This document shows, piece by piece, positions 1 to 8,774 of a stretch of DNA of 10,066 nt. Position 1 is the stretch's first letter. Each line of letters opens with the position of its first letter. A program made the position numbers and the translations under genes. This DNA is from JBFXDI01 sp050181295. Lineage in GTDB: Bacteria > Pseudomonadota > Alphaproteobacteria > Rhizobiales > Aestuariivirgaceae. The stretch covers positions 1-10,066 of the forward strand of contig JBFXDI010000140.1 of assembly GCA_050181295.1 (NCBI GenBank), in the 5' to 3' direction. The notes under the pieces were generated by a model. That model saw nothing but the letters and a program-made list of their open reading frames with translations, searched no databases and was not told the DNA's origin.

Positions 1-313
1 AAGAATTCCCCCACGCCGGGTTTCCCGCAAGTCCGATGTCGCACCTGTCCATAACAATGCGGCGGGTATTGGGCAGTCCCCGTTAACCCCAGCATGGCGC
101 TACATGTTTAACGCGGCATTAAGCCGAGGGATTTCGTCGATTCCGAGAACGGAAGATGTCGGCGGGGCGTCCTCTTCTGGACTTGCGCCACGGCATCGGA
201 CGGCAGCCGCCATGTCCTGCGGCCGTTATCGACCGCAAAGCCCATAAGCTACCGGAATCCAAAGATTTTTATGCAACTCCGGGGGTCAGGTGTCCTAGGA
301 CAAAATTCCAAGG
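1..313. other. Intergenic region at the left edge, no supported gene
   Basis: This stretch lies downstream of the L,D-transpeptidase gene and runs to the window edge. I see no reading frame with both a convincing start and family-like content. The open frame at 156-374 on the plus strand has no clear ribosome binding site and runs into the 3' end of the opposing gene. The region contains a perfect 12-base palindrome (291-302). It also has a weak hairpin near 197-216, where GGACGGC pairs with GCC and GTCC around a two-base bulge. Neither is followed by a T-run in the direction of the upstream gene, so I do not call a terminator. Confidence 0.5.
291..302. repeat. Perfect 12-bp palindrome TGTCCTAGGACA
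   Basis: The sequence TGTCCTAGGACA is identical to its reverse complement and lies 12 bases beyond the stop of the L,D-transpeptidase gene. It could be an operator half-site pair, part of a transcript-end structure, or chance. No loop separates the arms, so it would be a poor RNA hairpin by itself. Confidence 0.25.
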
Positions 314-2437
314 TTACCGCATTGCGACCCGGCTCGTCCCCAGAGCGCGCTCTAGCTGGTCATCGCGGCTGTAGACGTCGTCGTAGTAATGGATGGTCCC
401 GTTGCTGTCTGGCCAGGCGGTGAAATAGGCGAGATGGACCGGCACCTTGCGGTCGAGCTTGACGGGATGATTCCGCCCCGTGGAAATCTCGGCAGCGATC
501 TGCTCCTGGTCCCACCCCAGCAAGAGCTCGGCGAAATGGCGCGGGTTCTCCACGCGCACGCAGCCATGGCTGAAGGCACGCATATCCTTTGAGAACAATG
601 GCTTGGTCGGGGTGTCGTGCATGTAAATCGCATGCGAATTGGGGAAGAGGAACTTCACCTCGCCCAAGGCGTTCTGCGAGCCCGGCGGCTGCCGGACGCC
701 GATCGGGATATTGGCCTTGCTGACGCTCCACCAGTCGACGCTGGACGAGCTGACGACCGCCCCGCGGGAATTCACGACCTCATATCCCTCCCTGTCGAGG
801 TAGCTCGGGTCGTTCTTCAGACGCGGCAGCATCTCGTGCAGGATGATCGATCCCGGCACGCCCCAGTAGGGGTTGAACTCGACCGTCTCGATCTCATCGC
901 TGAACACGGCCGTCTGCGTGTTCGGCTTGCCGACAATCACCTTGGTGGTCCAGACCGGGTGCCCGTTCTCGATCACGGATGCGGTGAATGCCGCCTGGTT
1001 CACGAAGACATGCCTGGCGCCGAGGCTGCGCGGCAGCCAGCGCAGGCGCTCCATGCTGAGGATGATCCGTTCGCGCCGCCTGATCTGCTTGCCGCTGTCG
1101 CCGTTCAACGCCGCGATCGTGCGGGATCCGATCAGCCCGTCGGGCCGCAAGCCCATCGAACCCTGGAAGGAGCGAACGGCCGCTTCGAGCGTCTCGTCGT
1201 AGAGAAGCGATCCATCCCCGGCGATCGCGGGCTCGGCCTCGATGGCGCCGTCAAGCTGGGCCGACCCGAACAACGGCTCGCCCTGCTCCGCCTCGTTGCC
1301 GACGGGTGCGACCGAGACAGGCTCTGGCGCAAGGCTCGTGAGCTGACCGAGCTGCAAAAGGCGCGCACGGATGTCCGGAATACGCTCATCCAGCTCGCCG
1401 GGCCGCAGCGTCGCTCCCATAGCGATCGGCTGGAAGGTCACCACGGCCTCGCCCTGCTCGAGCTTGGCCAGTTCCTGCTTGAGGGCCGCATAGGCCGGAA
1501 GCGTGGGATTGAGCCCGGCGAGATAAGTTTCGGGCTTTTCGTCCTCCGCCAGATGCTGCAACGCGTCCGCCGGCGCGACAGTCGGCGGCTTGAGATCATG
1601 ATAGCCGCTGAGCCGGTTGGGGACGATCCGGCCGCCCGAAGCCTGCATCGCGTAGCGCAGCGTTGAGGCCGTCAACCCGAGATCGAACTGCGCCAGCCCC
1701 TGCTCGCCGCCGGCAACGCTCGCCGGATCATCCGAGAAGCCGCTCATGACGGGAGGAAGGTAGTCCGACGAGTCGAGCCCCTCCTCGCCTGCCTTCGCCA
1801 TCAGCGCGAGCACCGCGCGACTGCGCTCGGTGGCGGCTCCGTCGGTCGACCAAAGCGGCTTGAAGTTCCGCTGCGCGTAGAAAGCAACGACCGCCTTGCG
1901 CTGGGCTTCCGTCACGCGGACGCTGCTCGTCTGGTCCCGCAACTCCTCGAAGATCTTCCAGGCCATGGGATCGCGCGGCAGGGCGGCAGTGACACGTTCC
2001 TTCGAGACGAGGCTGTCGCCTTGCTCCAGCGATACGGCCGTCTGGTCGGTCCATTTGAGATTCTTGTCGCCAAGCGCCACGAGCGGATCGGGCTTGTAAT
2101 CGTAGATCGGCGCACCCTGCACGACCTCCGGTTCCGGGTCGTAGCGGTCGGTCGCCTGCATGTTCGGACGGTTGCCGTCGCCCCAGCCGGACGTCTGCTC
2201 TTCCTGCCACCACCAGCCGAAGGGTGGCTGGACCTGACGCCGGGGTTGTGCCCGCCGGTTGTCGGGGCGGAACCATTGGCTGGAGGGGTCGAAGCGGGAG
2301 GACCAGTTTCCGCGCCGTCTGTCGGTCGGATCACCGGCGTTGTCGGCATGGGCTGCTGCCGCCCACAAGGGAGGCAGAACGACCACCCCGGCCAGCAGCG
2401 TCGCCTCGAGAGTACGCCTCAGGATTCGCTTCCGCAT
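314..2437 (-). CDS. YcbB-type L,D-transpeptidase (murein cross-linking), exported
   Basis: This 707-residue protein belongs to the large periplasmic L,D-transpeptidases, which form 3-3 cross-links between peptidoglycan stems or attach ligands to them using an active-site cysteine. The N-terminus (MRKRILRRTL, hydrophobic core, AHA-D) is a Sec signal peptide of about 31 residues. Residues 32-125 are a low-complexity stretch rich in Arg, Gln, Pro and Trp, including a WWW triplet. Residues about 150-390 match the scaffold region of YcbB-like enzymes. A peptidoglycan-binding repeat lies near 411-445 and the YkuD catalytic domain near 475-645, with IYMHDTP (His607) and SHGCVRV (His624, Cys626). The catalytic motif is intact. 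The start at 2437 is chosen because the signal peptide begins there and a GGGG ribosome-binding-like run precedes it. It appears monocistronic, about 200 bases from the next gene. The family assignment is firm; its exact role (polar growth, stress repair) is not visible. Confidence 0.93.
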   Translation of the reverse strand: MRKRILRRTLEATLLAGVVVLPPLWAAAAHADNAGDPTDRRRGNWSSRFDPSSQWFRPDNRRAQPRRQVQPPFGWWWQEEQTSGWGDGNRPNMQATDRYDPEPEVVQGAPIYDYKPDPLVALGDKNLKWTDQTAVSLEQGDSLVSKERVTAALPRDPMAWKIFEELRDQTSSVRVTEAQRKAVVAFYAQRNFKPLWSTDGAATERSRAVLALMAKAGEEGLDSSDYLPPVMSGFSDDPASVAGGEQGLAQFDLGLTASTLRYAMQASGGRIVPNRLSGYHDLKPPTVAPADALQHLAEDEKPETYLAGLNPTLPAYAALKQELAKLEQGEAVVTFQPIAMGATLRPGELDERIPDIRARLLQLGQLTSLAPEPVSVAPVGNEAEQGEPLFGSAQLDGAIEAEPAIAGDGSLLYDETLEAAVRSFQGSMGLRPDGLIGSRTIAALNGDSGKQIRRRERIILSMERLRWLPRSLGARHVFVNQAAFTASVIENGHPVWTTKVIVGKPNTQTAVFSDEIETVEFNPYWGVPGSIILHEMLPRLKNDPSYLDREGYEVVNSRGAVVSSSSVDWWSVSKANIPIGVRQPPGSQNALGEVKFLFPNSHAIYMHDTPTKPLFSKDMRAFSHGCVRVENPRHFAELLLGWDQEQIAAEISTGRNHPVKLDRKVPVHLAYFTAWPDSNGTIHYYDDVYSRDDQLERALGTSRVAMR

Positions 2438-2640
2438 AACAACCCCAGCCTAACGCATGTCCAAGACGAGTCTATATCCACTTTTCCGTCGGCGCATTCG
2501 CGCCTTCGCTATCGAACCCGAACAACTCGCTCCACACCTCTGCAAGCACTTATCCCGTCGGCCGGTTCCCACGCAATGAGCCCACGATTTGTTGATGCTT
2601 CCGCAGGGGGAGGTGCCAGAGACGGCAGCGGGGCCTTTCC
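2438..2640. other. Intergenic spacer between regulator stop and L,D-transpeptidase start
   Basis: Both flanking genes are on the minus strand, so this 203-base spacer should hold the end of the regulator transcript and the promoter of the transpeptidase gene. On the minus strand a TATAGA hexamer occurs about 30 bases before the start codon, but no convincing -35 element sits at the right distance. TGCC/GGCA arms around 2614-2627 make only a weak hairpin without a T-run. No small gene is apparent. Confidence 0.35.
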
Positions 2641-4140
<1,500 letters not shown>

Positions 4141-4324
4141 GCTCGGCCGACTAACTCCAAAAAATCCTTGCTCGGGGCGCATGGCCCGGCCGCAAGCGCC
4201 TCATCTTCCGCGATGGTCAGCAATGTCGCAGCCAAGGGTAAAGAGGGCCTTAAGGGCTTGACGGCTTTGGGACACCTCGCGGTTGCCGTGCGGGGCATCC
4301 TCCGCCATATGGAAGCGGCAAAGT

Positions 4325-4332
4325 TCGAAGGA
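4325..4332 (+). promoter_or_regulatory. Shine-Dalgarno GAAGGAAG deciding the pepF start
   Basis: A purine-rich GAAGGAAG lies about 6-8 bases before the ATG at 4339. The alternative in-frame ATG codons at 4099 and 4309 lack a comparable site. The protein also begins to look like the family only just after 4339. Confidence 0.55.
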
Positions 4333-4338
4333 AGCCCC

Positions 4339-6123
4339 ATGAAAGCATCTGAGAAGCTCGGCGCCCTGCCGGAATGGAACCTCGGCGACCTCTATTCCGG
4401 TCCCGACTCCACCGCCCTGAAGGCCGACCTCGAGCGCGGAGCCGGGGAAGCGGCCGTCTTCACCGAGACTTGGCGGGGAAAGCTGAAGGACGCAGCCGAA
4501 CGAGGCGCGCTCGCCGAGGCGGTCAAGGCCTATGAGGATCTGAGCGACCTCCTGGGCCGGATCGGATCCTATGCCAGCCTCTACTACGTCGGTGACACGA
4601 CCGATCCGAAGCGCGGCAAGTTCTACGGCGACGTGCAGCAGAAGCTGACGGACATCTCCACGGGCCTCCTCTTCTTCGAGCTCGAGCTGAACCGGCTCGA
4701 CGACGCCACGATCGAGAAGGCGCTGCAGGCGCCTGACCTCGCCCGCTATCGCCCCTGGTTCACCGACCTGCGGAAAGAGAAGCCGCACCAGCTCGACGAC
4801 AAGCTGGAGGAGCTCTTTCACGAAAAGTCGCTGACCGGCTGGTCGGCCTGGAACCGGCTCTTCGACGAGACCATGGCGTCGCTGAAGTTCAAGGTCGACG
4901 GCGAGGAGCTTCCGTTGGAGCCCGCCCTGAAGGTGATGACCGAGCCGGAAGAGGCCAAGCGCAGGGCCGGCGCGGAGGCCATCGCCGAGACGCTAGGGCA
5001 GAACATCCGCCTCTTCGCCCACATCACCAACACGCTCGCCAAGGACAAGGAGATCTCCGACCGCTGGCACAGATTCAAGGACGTCGCGGATGCGCGCCAT
5101 CTCGGCAACCGGGTCGAGCATGAGGTCGTGGACGCACTGGTGAAGGCGGTCCATGCCGCCTATCCGAAGCTTTCGCACCGTTACTACGCCATGAAGGCGA
5201 AGTGGCTGGGCAAGGAGAAGCTCGCGCACTGGGACCGGAACGCGCCGCTCCCCGACGAGGACACCCGCGAGGTGCCCTGGGAGGAGGCGAAGTCGATGGT
5301 GCTGTCCGCCTATGGCGGCTTCGCGCCGCGCATGGCCGACATCGCCCGGCGCTTCTTCGACGAGCGCTGGATCGATGCGCCGGTGCGGCCGGGCAAGCAG
5401 CCGGGCGCCTTCTCGCACCCGACCGTCCCCTCCGCCCACCCTTACGTGCTGCTCAACTACCTCGGCAAGACGCGGGACGTGATGACGCTCGCCCACGAAC
5501 TCGGCCACGGCGTGCACCAGGTGCTGGCGGCAAGGCAGGGCGCGCTCATGGCGGGGACGCCGCTGACACTTGCCGAGACGGCGTCCGTGTTCGGCGAGAT
5601 GCTGACCTTCCAGGCCTTCCTCAAGGCCACGACCGACCCGCGCAAGCGCAAGGCGCTGCTGGCGTCCAAGGTCGAGGACATGCTGAACACGGTGGTGCGC
5701 CAGATCGCCTTCTACTCTTTCGAGCGCAAGGTTCACACCGAGCGCAAGGAAGGCGAGATAACCTCCGACCGGCTGGGCGAAATCTGGCTCGAGGTGCAGC
5801 AGGAGAGCCTCGGGCCGGCGATCGACCTGAAGTCCGGATACGAGACCTTCTGGGCCTATATCCCGCACTTCATCCACGCCCCCTTCTATGTCTACGCCTA
5901 TGCCTTCGGAGACTGCCTGGTGAACTCCCTCTATGCGCGCTACCAGGAGGCCGAGACGGGCTTTGCGGAGAAGTACTTCGCCATGCTCGAGGCCGGCGGC
6001 TCGAAGCATCACTCGGAGTTGCTGAAGCCCTTCGGTCTCGACGCCTCCGATCCGGCATTCTGGCAGAAGGGTCTCTCCGTGGTCTCGGGCTTCATCGACG
6101 AGCTCGAAGCCCTAGATGCCTGA
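4339..6123 (+). CDS. pepF: M3-family oligoendopeptidase F (zinc metallopeptidase)
   Basis: This is a cytoplasmic zinc metallopeptidase of family M3 that cleaves short peptides, probably in peptide turnover. From the ATG at 4339 it has 594 residues, the usual length for PepF proteins. The N-terminal oligopeptidase-F region covers roughly residues 100-190 and the catalytic domain roughly 200-580. The zinc motif HELGH is at 386-390, inside LAHELGHGVHQ, and the third ligand is likely Glu413 in ETASVFGE. There is no signal peptide or membrane segment. A frame open from 4099 would add 80 residues overlapping the divergent regulator's 5' end; I reject it because that part is low in family character and the best ribosome binding site serves 4339. 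The stop codon lies inside the start of the following kinase gene, which implies translational coupling. The divergent start of the sigma-54 regulator gene is 198 bases away, but nothing shows that it controls this gene. Confidence 0.93.
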   Translation: MKASEKLGALPEWNLGDLYSGPDSTALKADLERGAGEAAVFTETWRGKLKDAAERGALAEAVKAYEDLSDLLGRIGSYASLYYVGDTTDPKRGKFYGDVQQKLTDISTGLLFFELELNRLDDATIEKALQAPDLARYRPWFTDLRKEKPHQLDDKLEELFHEKSLTGWSAWNRLFDETMASLKFKVDGEELPLEPALKVMTEPEEAKRRAGAEAIAETLGQNIRLFAHITNTLAKDKEISDRWHRFKDVADARHLGNRVEHEVVDALVKAVHAAYPKLSHRYYAMKAKWLGKEKLAHWDRNAPLPDEDTREVPWEEAKSMVLSAYGGFAPRMADIARRFFDERWIDAPVRPGKQPGAFSHPTVPSAHPYVLLNYLGKTRDVMTLAHELGHGVHQVLAARQGALMAGTPLTLAETASVFGEMLTFQAFLKATTDPRKRKALLASKVEDMLNTVVRQIAFYSFERKVHTERKEGEITSDRLGEIWLEVQQESLGPAIDLKSGYETFWAYIPHFIHAPFYVYAYAFGDCLVNSLYARYQEAETGFAEKYFAMLEAGGSKHHSELLKPFGLDASDPAFWQKGLSVVSGFIDELEALDA

Positions 6124-7492
6124 GCGCCGCAAGGACGGTGAGAGGAACAGCCTGACCGGCCGCGTCCGGCGCTACGCCCGGGTGGGCGCCGGGGTCGGCA
6201 CGGCCACGGCGCGGGTCGCGGCGGGCCGTCTTCTTTCCTCCGAGCGCGACTACGCGACGGAGGCGAGGCTCTTCCGCGAGGCGCTGGGCGGGCTCAAAGG
6301 CCCGCTCATGAAGGTCGCCCAGATGATGGCGACCATCCCCGACGCGCTGCCGGCGGACTATGCGCGCGAGCTGCAGCAGCTCCAGTCGCACGCCCCGCCC
6401 ATGGGCTGGCCCTTCGTGCGCCGTCGCATGGCCGCCGAGCTCGGACCCGACTGGCAGACACGCTTCCGCGACTTCGGCCGCGAGGCCGCCGCCGCCGCGT
6501 CGCTCGGGCAGGTGCATCGGGCCACCTCGCTCGACGGCCGGCCGCTCGCCTGCAAGCTCCAGTACGCGGACATGGAATCGGCCGTCGAGGCGGACCTGAA
6601 GCAGCTCGGCCTCCTCTTCTCGATCCACCGGCGGATGGACAGCGCCATCGACACGAGCGGGATCGCCGAGGAGATCGGCGCAAGACTCAGAGAGGAACTC
6701 GACTACGAGCGCGAGGCGCGCCACATCCTCCTCTACCGCCGCATGCTGTCCCCCTTCCCCGAGATCCGGGTGCCTGAGGTCGAGACGGAGCTTTCCACCC
6801 GCCGCCTCCTCACCATGTCCTGGCTCGAGGGCCGCAAGCTTCTGGAGTTCAAGGAGCATCCCCAAGACACCCGCAATCTGCTCGCCCGCTGCCTCTTCCA
6901 GGCATGGTGGCGGCCCTTCTGCAGCCATGCCGTCATCCACGGCGACCCACATCTCGGCAACTATTCCGCCTGGCTCGATGGCACCGGAGAGGCGAAGGGC
7001 CTCAACCTGCTCGACTATGGTTGCATCCGCATCTTCCCGCCGCGCTTCGCAGGGGGCGTGATCGACCTCTATCGGGGCCTCATGGAGGACGACCGCGCCC
7101 GCATGATCCATGCCTACGAGACCTGGGGCTTCACCGGGCTCACCAACGAGCTGATCGACATCCTGAATATCTGGGCGCGCTTCATCTACGGGCCCCTGAT
7201 GACCGACCGGACCATGGCGATCGCCGAAGGCGTGAGCCCGGCCGAATATGGCCGCAAGCAGGCTTTCGCCGTCCATCAGGCGCTGAAGCAGAAGGGGCCC
7301 GTGAAGGTGCCGCCCGAGTTCGTGTTCATGGACCGGGCGGCGATCGGCCTGGGCGGCGTCTTCATCCACCTCAAGGCCGAGCTCAACTTCTACCGGTTGT
7401 TCAACGCCGCGATCGAGGATTTCTCGATCGCGGAGGTGGCTGGGCGCCAAGCGGAGGCATTGAACGCCGTGGGTCTCATTCCGTCCGCCTGA
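6116..7492 (+). CDS. ABC1/AarF/UbiB-family atypical protein kinase-like ATPase
   Basis: This 458-residue protein belongs to the ABC1 (AarF/UbiB/COQ8) family, ATP-binding proteins linked to ubiquinone and other lipid-derived metabolites. Visible landmarks are KVAQ (66-69) at the KxGQ position, the Ala-rich loop AAAAASLGQVHRA (124-136), the ATP-contacting Lys147 in ACKLQ, ELDYERE near 194-200, the catalytic loop HGDPHLGN (275-282; Asp277, Asn282) and DYG (300-302) for DFG. The family glycine of KxGQ is Ala here. I see no C-terminal transmembrane pair of the kind found in UbiB, so it may be soluble or peripheral, and I do not call it ubiB. Its ATG overlaps the pepF stop in ATGCCTGA, an 8-base overlap. 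Its own ribosome binding site inside pepF is weak, which supports coupling. It converges on msrA with 2 bases between the stops. Confidence 0.88.
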   Translation: MPERRKDGERNSLTGRVRRYARVGAGVGTATARVAAGRLLSSERDYATEARLFREALGGLKGPLMKVAQMMATIPDALPADYARELQQLQSHAPPMGWPFVRRRMAAELGPDWQTRFRDFGREAAAAASLGQVHRATSLDGRPLACKLQYADMESAVEADLKQLGLLFSIHRRMDSAIDTSGIAEEIGARLREELDYEREARHILLYRRMLSPFPEIRVPEVETELSTRRLLTMSWLEGRKLLEFKEHPQDTRNLLARCLFQAWWRPFCSHAVIHGDPHLGNYSAWLDGTGEAKGLNLLDYGCIRIFPPRFAGGVIDLYRGLMEDDRARMIHAYETWGFTGLTNELIDILNIWARFIYGPLMTDRTMAIAEGVSPAEYGRKQAFAVHQALKQKGPVKVPPEFVFMDRAAIGLGGVFIHLKAELNFYRLFNAAIEDFSIAEVAGRQAEALNAVGLIPSA

Positions 7493-7494
7493 AC

Positions 7495-8154
7495 TCAGGC
7501 CGCCACGACGCCCGCGCCGATGGGGCAGGACACGCCGGTTCCTCCGAGGCCGCAATAGCCGCGCGGGTTCTTGGCGAGATACTGCTGGTGATAGTCCTCG
7601 GCGAAATAGAACTGCGGCGCCTCGGCGATCTCGGTGGTGACGGGTCCGTAGCCCTTCGCCGCAAGCGCGGACTGGTAGCGGGCCTTGGCGGTCTCGGCCG
7701 CCGCGTGCTGCGAGGGGCTCGTCGTGAAGATGGCAGAGCGGTACTGGGTGCCGATGTCGTTGCCCTGCCGCATGCCCTGGGTCGGGTCATGGGCCTCGAA
7801 GAAGACCTTGAGCAGCTCCTCGTAACTCACCATGCGCAGGTCGAAGACGACCATGACCGTCTCGGTGTGCCCCGTGAGGCCAGAGCAGACTTCCTCATAG
7901 GTCGGATTGGGCGTGAGCCCGCCCATGTTGCCGACGGCCGTGACCCAGACGCCCGGCACCTGCCAGAAGGCGCGCTCCGCGCCCCAGTAGCAGCCGAGCG
8001 CGAAATAGGCGGTCTCGTAGCCGTCCGGATAGGGGCCTTTCAGCGACCGGCGGCTGACGAAATGGTGCTCCGCGGTCGGGATGGGATTGGAGCGGCCGGG
8101 AAGAGCGCTGTCCTTGGTCGGGACGTCTGCGGGCTTGCGGCGGAAGAGGTTCAT
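7495..8154 (-). CDS. msrA: Peptide-methionine (S)-S-oxide reductase MsrA
   Basis: This 219-residue cytoplasmic enzyme reduces the S-epimer of methionine sulfoxide in proteins and as free amino acid, using thioredoxin to recycle its cysteines. The catalytic motif is GCYWGAE with Cys55; the family form is usually GCFWG. Further family landmarks are TPNPTYEEVCSGLTGHTE (81-98, with Glu98) and GTQYRS (135-140). Resolving cysteines are Cys201 and Cys210 near the C-terminus. The length fits the long MsrA type, which has an N-terminal extension before the catalytic cysteine. There is no signal peptide. The ATG at 8154 is preceded on the minus strand by a CGGAG ribosome-binding-like sequence. It looks monocistronic and reads away from the tRNA gene. 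Confidence 0.96.
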   Translation of the reverse strand: MNLFRRKPADVPTKDSALPGRSNPIPTAEHHFVSRRSLKGPYPDGYETAYFALGCYWGAERAFWQVPGVWVTAVGNMGGLTPNPTYEEVCSGLTGHTETVMVVFDLRMVSYEELLKVFFEAHDPTQGMRQGNDIGTQYRSAIFTTSPSQHAAAETAKARYQSALAAKGYGPVTTEIAEAPQFYFAEDYHQQYLAKNPRGYCGLGGTGVSCPIGAGVVAA

Positions 8155-8235
8155 TAGGGGAACTCCGGGAATTTCTCGAGGGCCAAGGCAAATGTGGGCC
8201 CGGCGAGCCTTGCGCGCAATGGGGAGGAACGCCGC

Positions 8236-8263
8236 TTGCGCAAGGGTTTGCGATCGCTATAGT
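8236..8263 (+). promoter_or_regulatory. Candidate sigma-70 promoter upstream of tRNA-Ser
   Basis: TTGCGC (8236-8241) and TATAGT (8258-8263) are separated by 16 bases and read towards the tRNA. The -10 element is one base from TATAAT. A start near 8270 would give a leader of roughly 130 bases before the tRNA, which is long but possible. No better pair of elements was seen between here and the tRNA. Confidence 0.4.
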
Positions 8264-8399
8264 CGCGCCGCCTTCGCACCCTTTCGACCGTCGCGCTTGA
8301 ATCGATGCGGCAAGAAACGGGTGCAACGGATTCCGGCGGCTGGCTTTTTCGGATGGCGGCTCTACCCACTGCCCTCAGATGCCCCGGAGGACGCCTGAC

Positions 8400-8489
8400 G
8401 GAGGGATGGCCGAGTGGCTGAAGGCGCACGCTTGGAAAGCGTGTTTACGGGCAACCGTAACGTGGGTTCGAATCCCACTCCCTCCGCCA
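8400..8489 (+). tRNA. tRNA-Ser, anticodon GGA, CCA encoded
   Basis: Acceptor arms GGAGGGA (8400-8406) and TCCCTCC (8479-8485) pair perfectly, followed by discriminator G and an encoded CCA. The anticodon stem CACGC/GCGTG encloses TTGGAAA, placing anticodon GGA at 8434-8436, which reads UCC and UCU. The T arm is GTGGG-TTCGAAT-CCCAC. A long variable arm containing TTACGG/CCGTAA marks it as a class II serine tRNA of 90 bases. It is the last core gene before the accessory segment. Confidence 0.97.
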
Positions 8490-8501
8490 TAGATTTTCTA
8501 T
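8489..8501 (+). terminator. Weak hairpin after tRNA-Ser
   Basis: ATAGA-TTT-TCTAT forms a 5-bp stem immediately after the CCA end, followed by a pyrimidine-rich CTCTCTTTC rather than a pure T-run. It may help define the transcript end, but the stem is short and AT-rich. Confidence 0.2.
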
Positions 8502-8575
8502 CTCTCTTTCGGATGGGTTCGTAGTCACCCGTTTCTCGTCGGAGCTTGCTCCTTGCGGGCGCTCCTTCGCCGCGC

Positions 8576-8717
8576 TTACGCACCCCAACAATCTCGGCGG
8601 ATGCCAGAGGAAGGCCGGGCGATGCTCACCGGCATGTCGAAGGGCGAATAGGCGATGGCGCGCCCGTCGCCCGACAGCATATTGCCGTTCTGGTCGTAGC
8701 AATAGGTGGCGTTCTTA
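8576..8717 (-). pseudogene. Remnant of an Rhs/YD-repeat protein
   Basis: On the minus strand this reads NATYCYDQNGNMLSGDGR followed by AIAYSPFDMPVSIAR, a clear YD-repeat unit (Y-x-YD-x-NGN-M plus the Y-x-x-FD-x-P segment) of Rhs-type proteins. After SIAR the family pattern stops, and about 12 unrelated residues follow to the TAA at 8578-8576. A 58-codon frame can be drawn from an ATG at 8752 with GGGAG before it, but its first dozen residues (MFFSLRIIIL...) are AT-rich and not Rhs-like. I therefore read it as a fragment joined to foreign sequence on both sides, not a working gene. It lies behind the candidate immunity gene, where displaced Rhs remnants are commonly left after C-terminal swapping. 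Only one repeat unit is present. Confidence 0.7.
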
Positions 8718-8774
8718 CCTGCCAGTATTATTATTCTGAGCGAAAAAAACATAGAACGCTCCCTGGAAAAAAAT

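Noticed and set aside
1..52. Possible 5' end of a minus-strand gene leaving the left edge (ATG at about 52)
   Set aside because: Only 17 codons are visible, with no ribosome binding site and no recognisable sequence.
617..1666. 349-codon plus-strand frame opposite the L,D-transpeptidase
   Set aside because: Low-complexity charged sequence with no family resemblance; the opposite strand carries an intact catalytic domain.
4258..4290. TTGACG at 4258-4263 as a pepF promoter -35
   Set aside because: No acceptable -10 hexamer lies 16-18 bases downstream (GGTTGC or similar only).
5202..6155. 317-codon plus-strand frame inside pepF
   Set aside because: It is the +1 frame of a gene with an intact HELGH active site, and its composition is Arg/Ala/Gly-rich noise.
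6092..7555. 487-codon open frame on the minus strand
   Set aside because: It is a GC-driven shadow of the ABC1 kinase gene, whose catalytic motifs are all in the plus-strand frame.
8541..8552. GGAGC-TT-GCTCC inverted repeat downstream of the tRNA
   Set aside because: A two-base loop is too tight for a good hairpin, and there is no T-run, so it is not called as a terminator.
8362..8702. Two overlapping minus-strand frames across the tRNA (containing REWDSNPRYGCP and GVGFEPTLRLPVNT)
   Set aside because: These are the familiar false proteins made by translating the antisense strand of tRNA-Ser; the tRNA structure explains the sequence.
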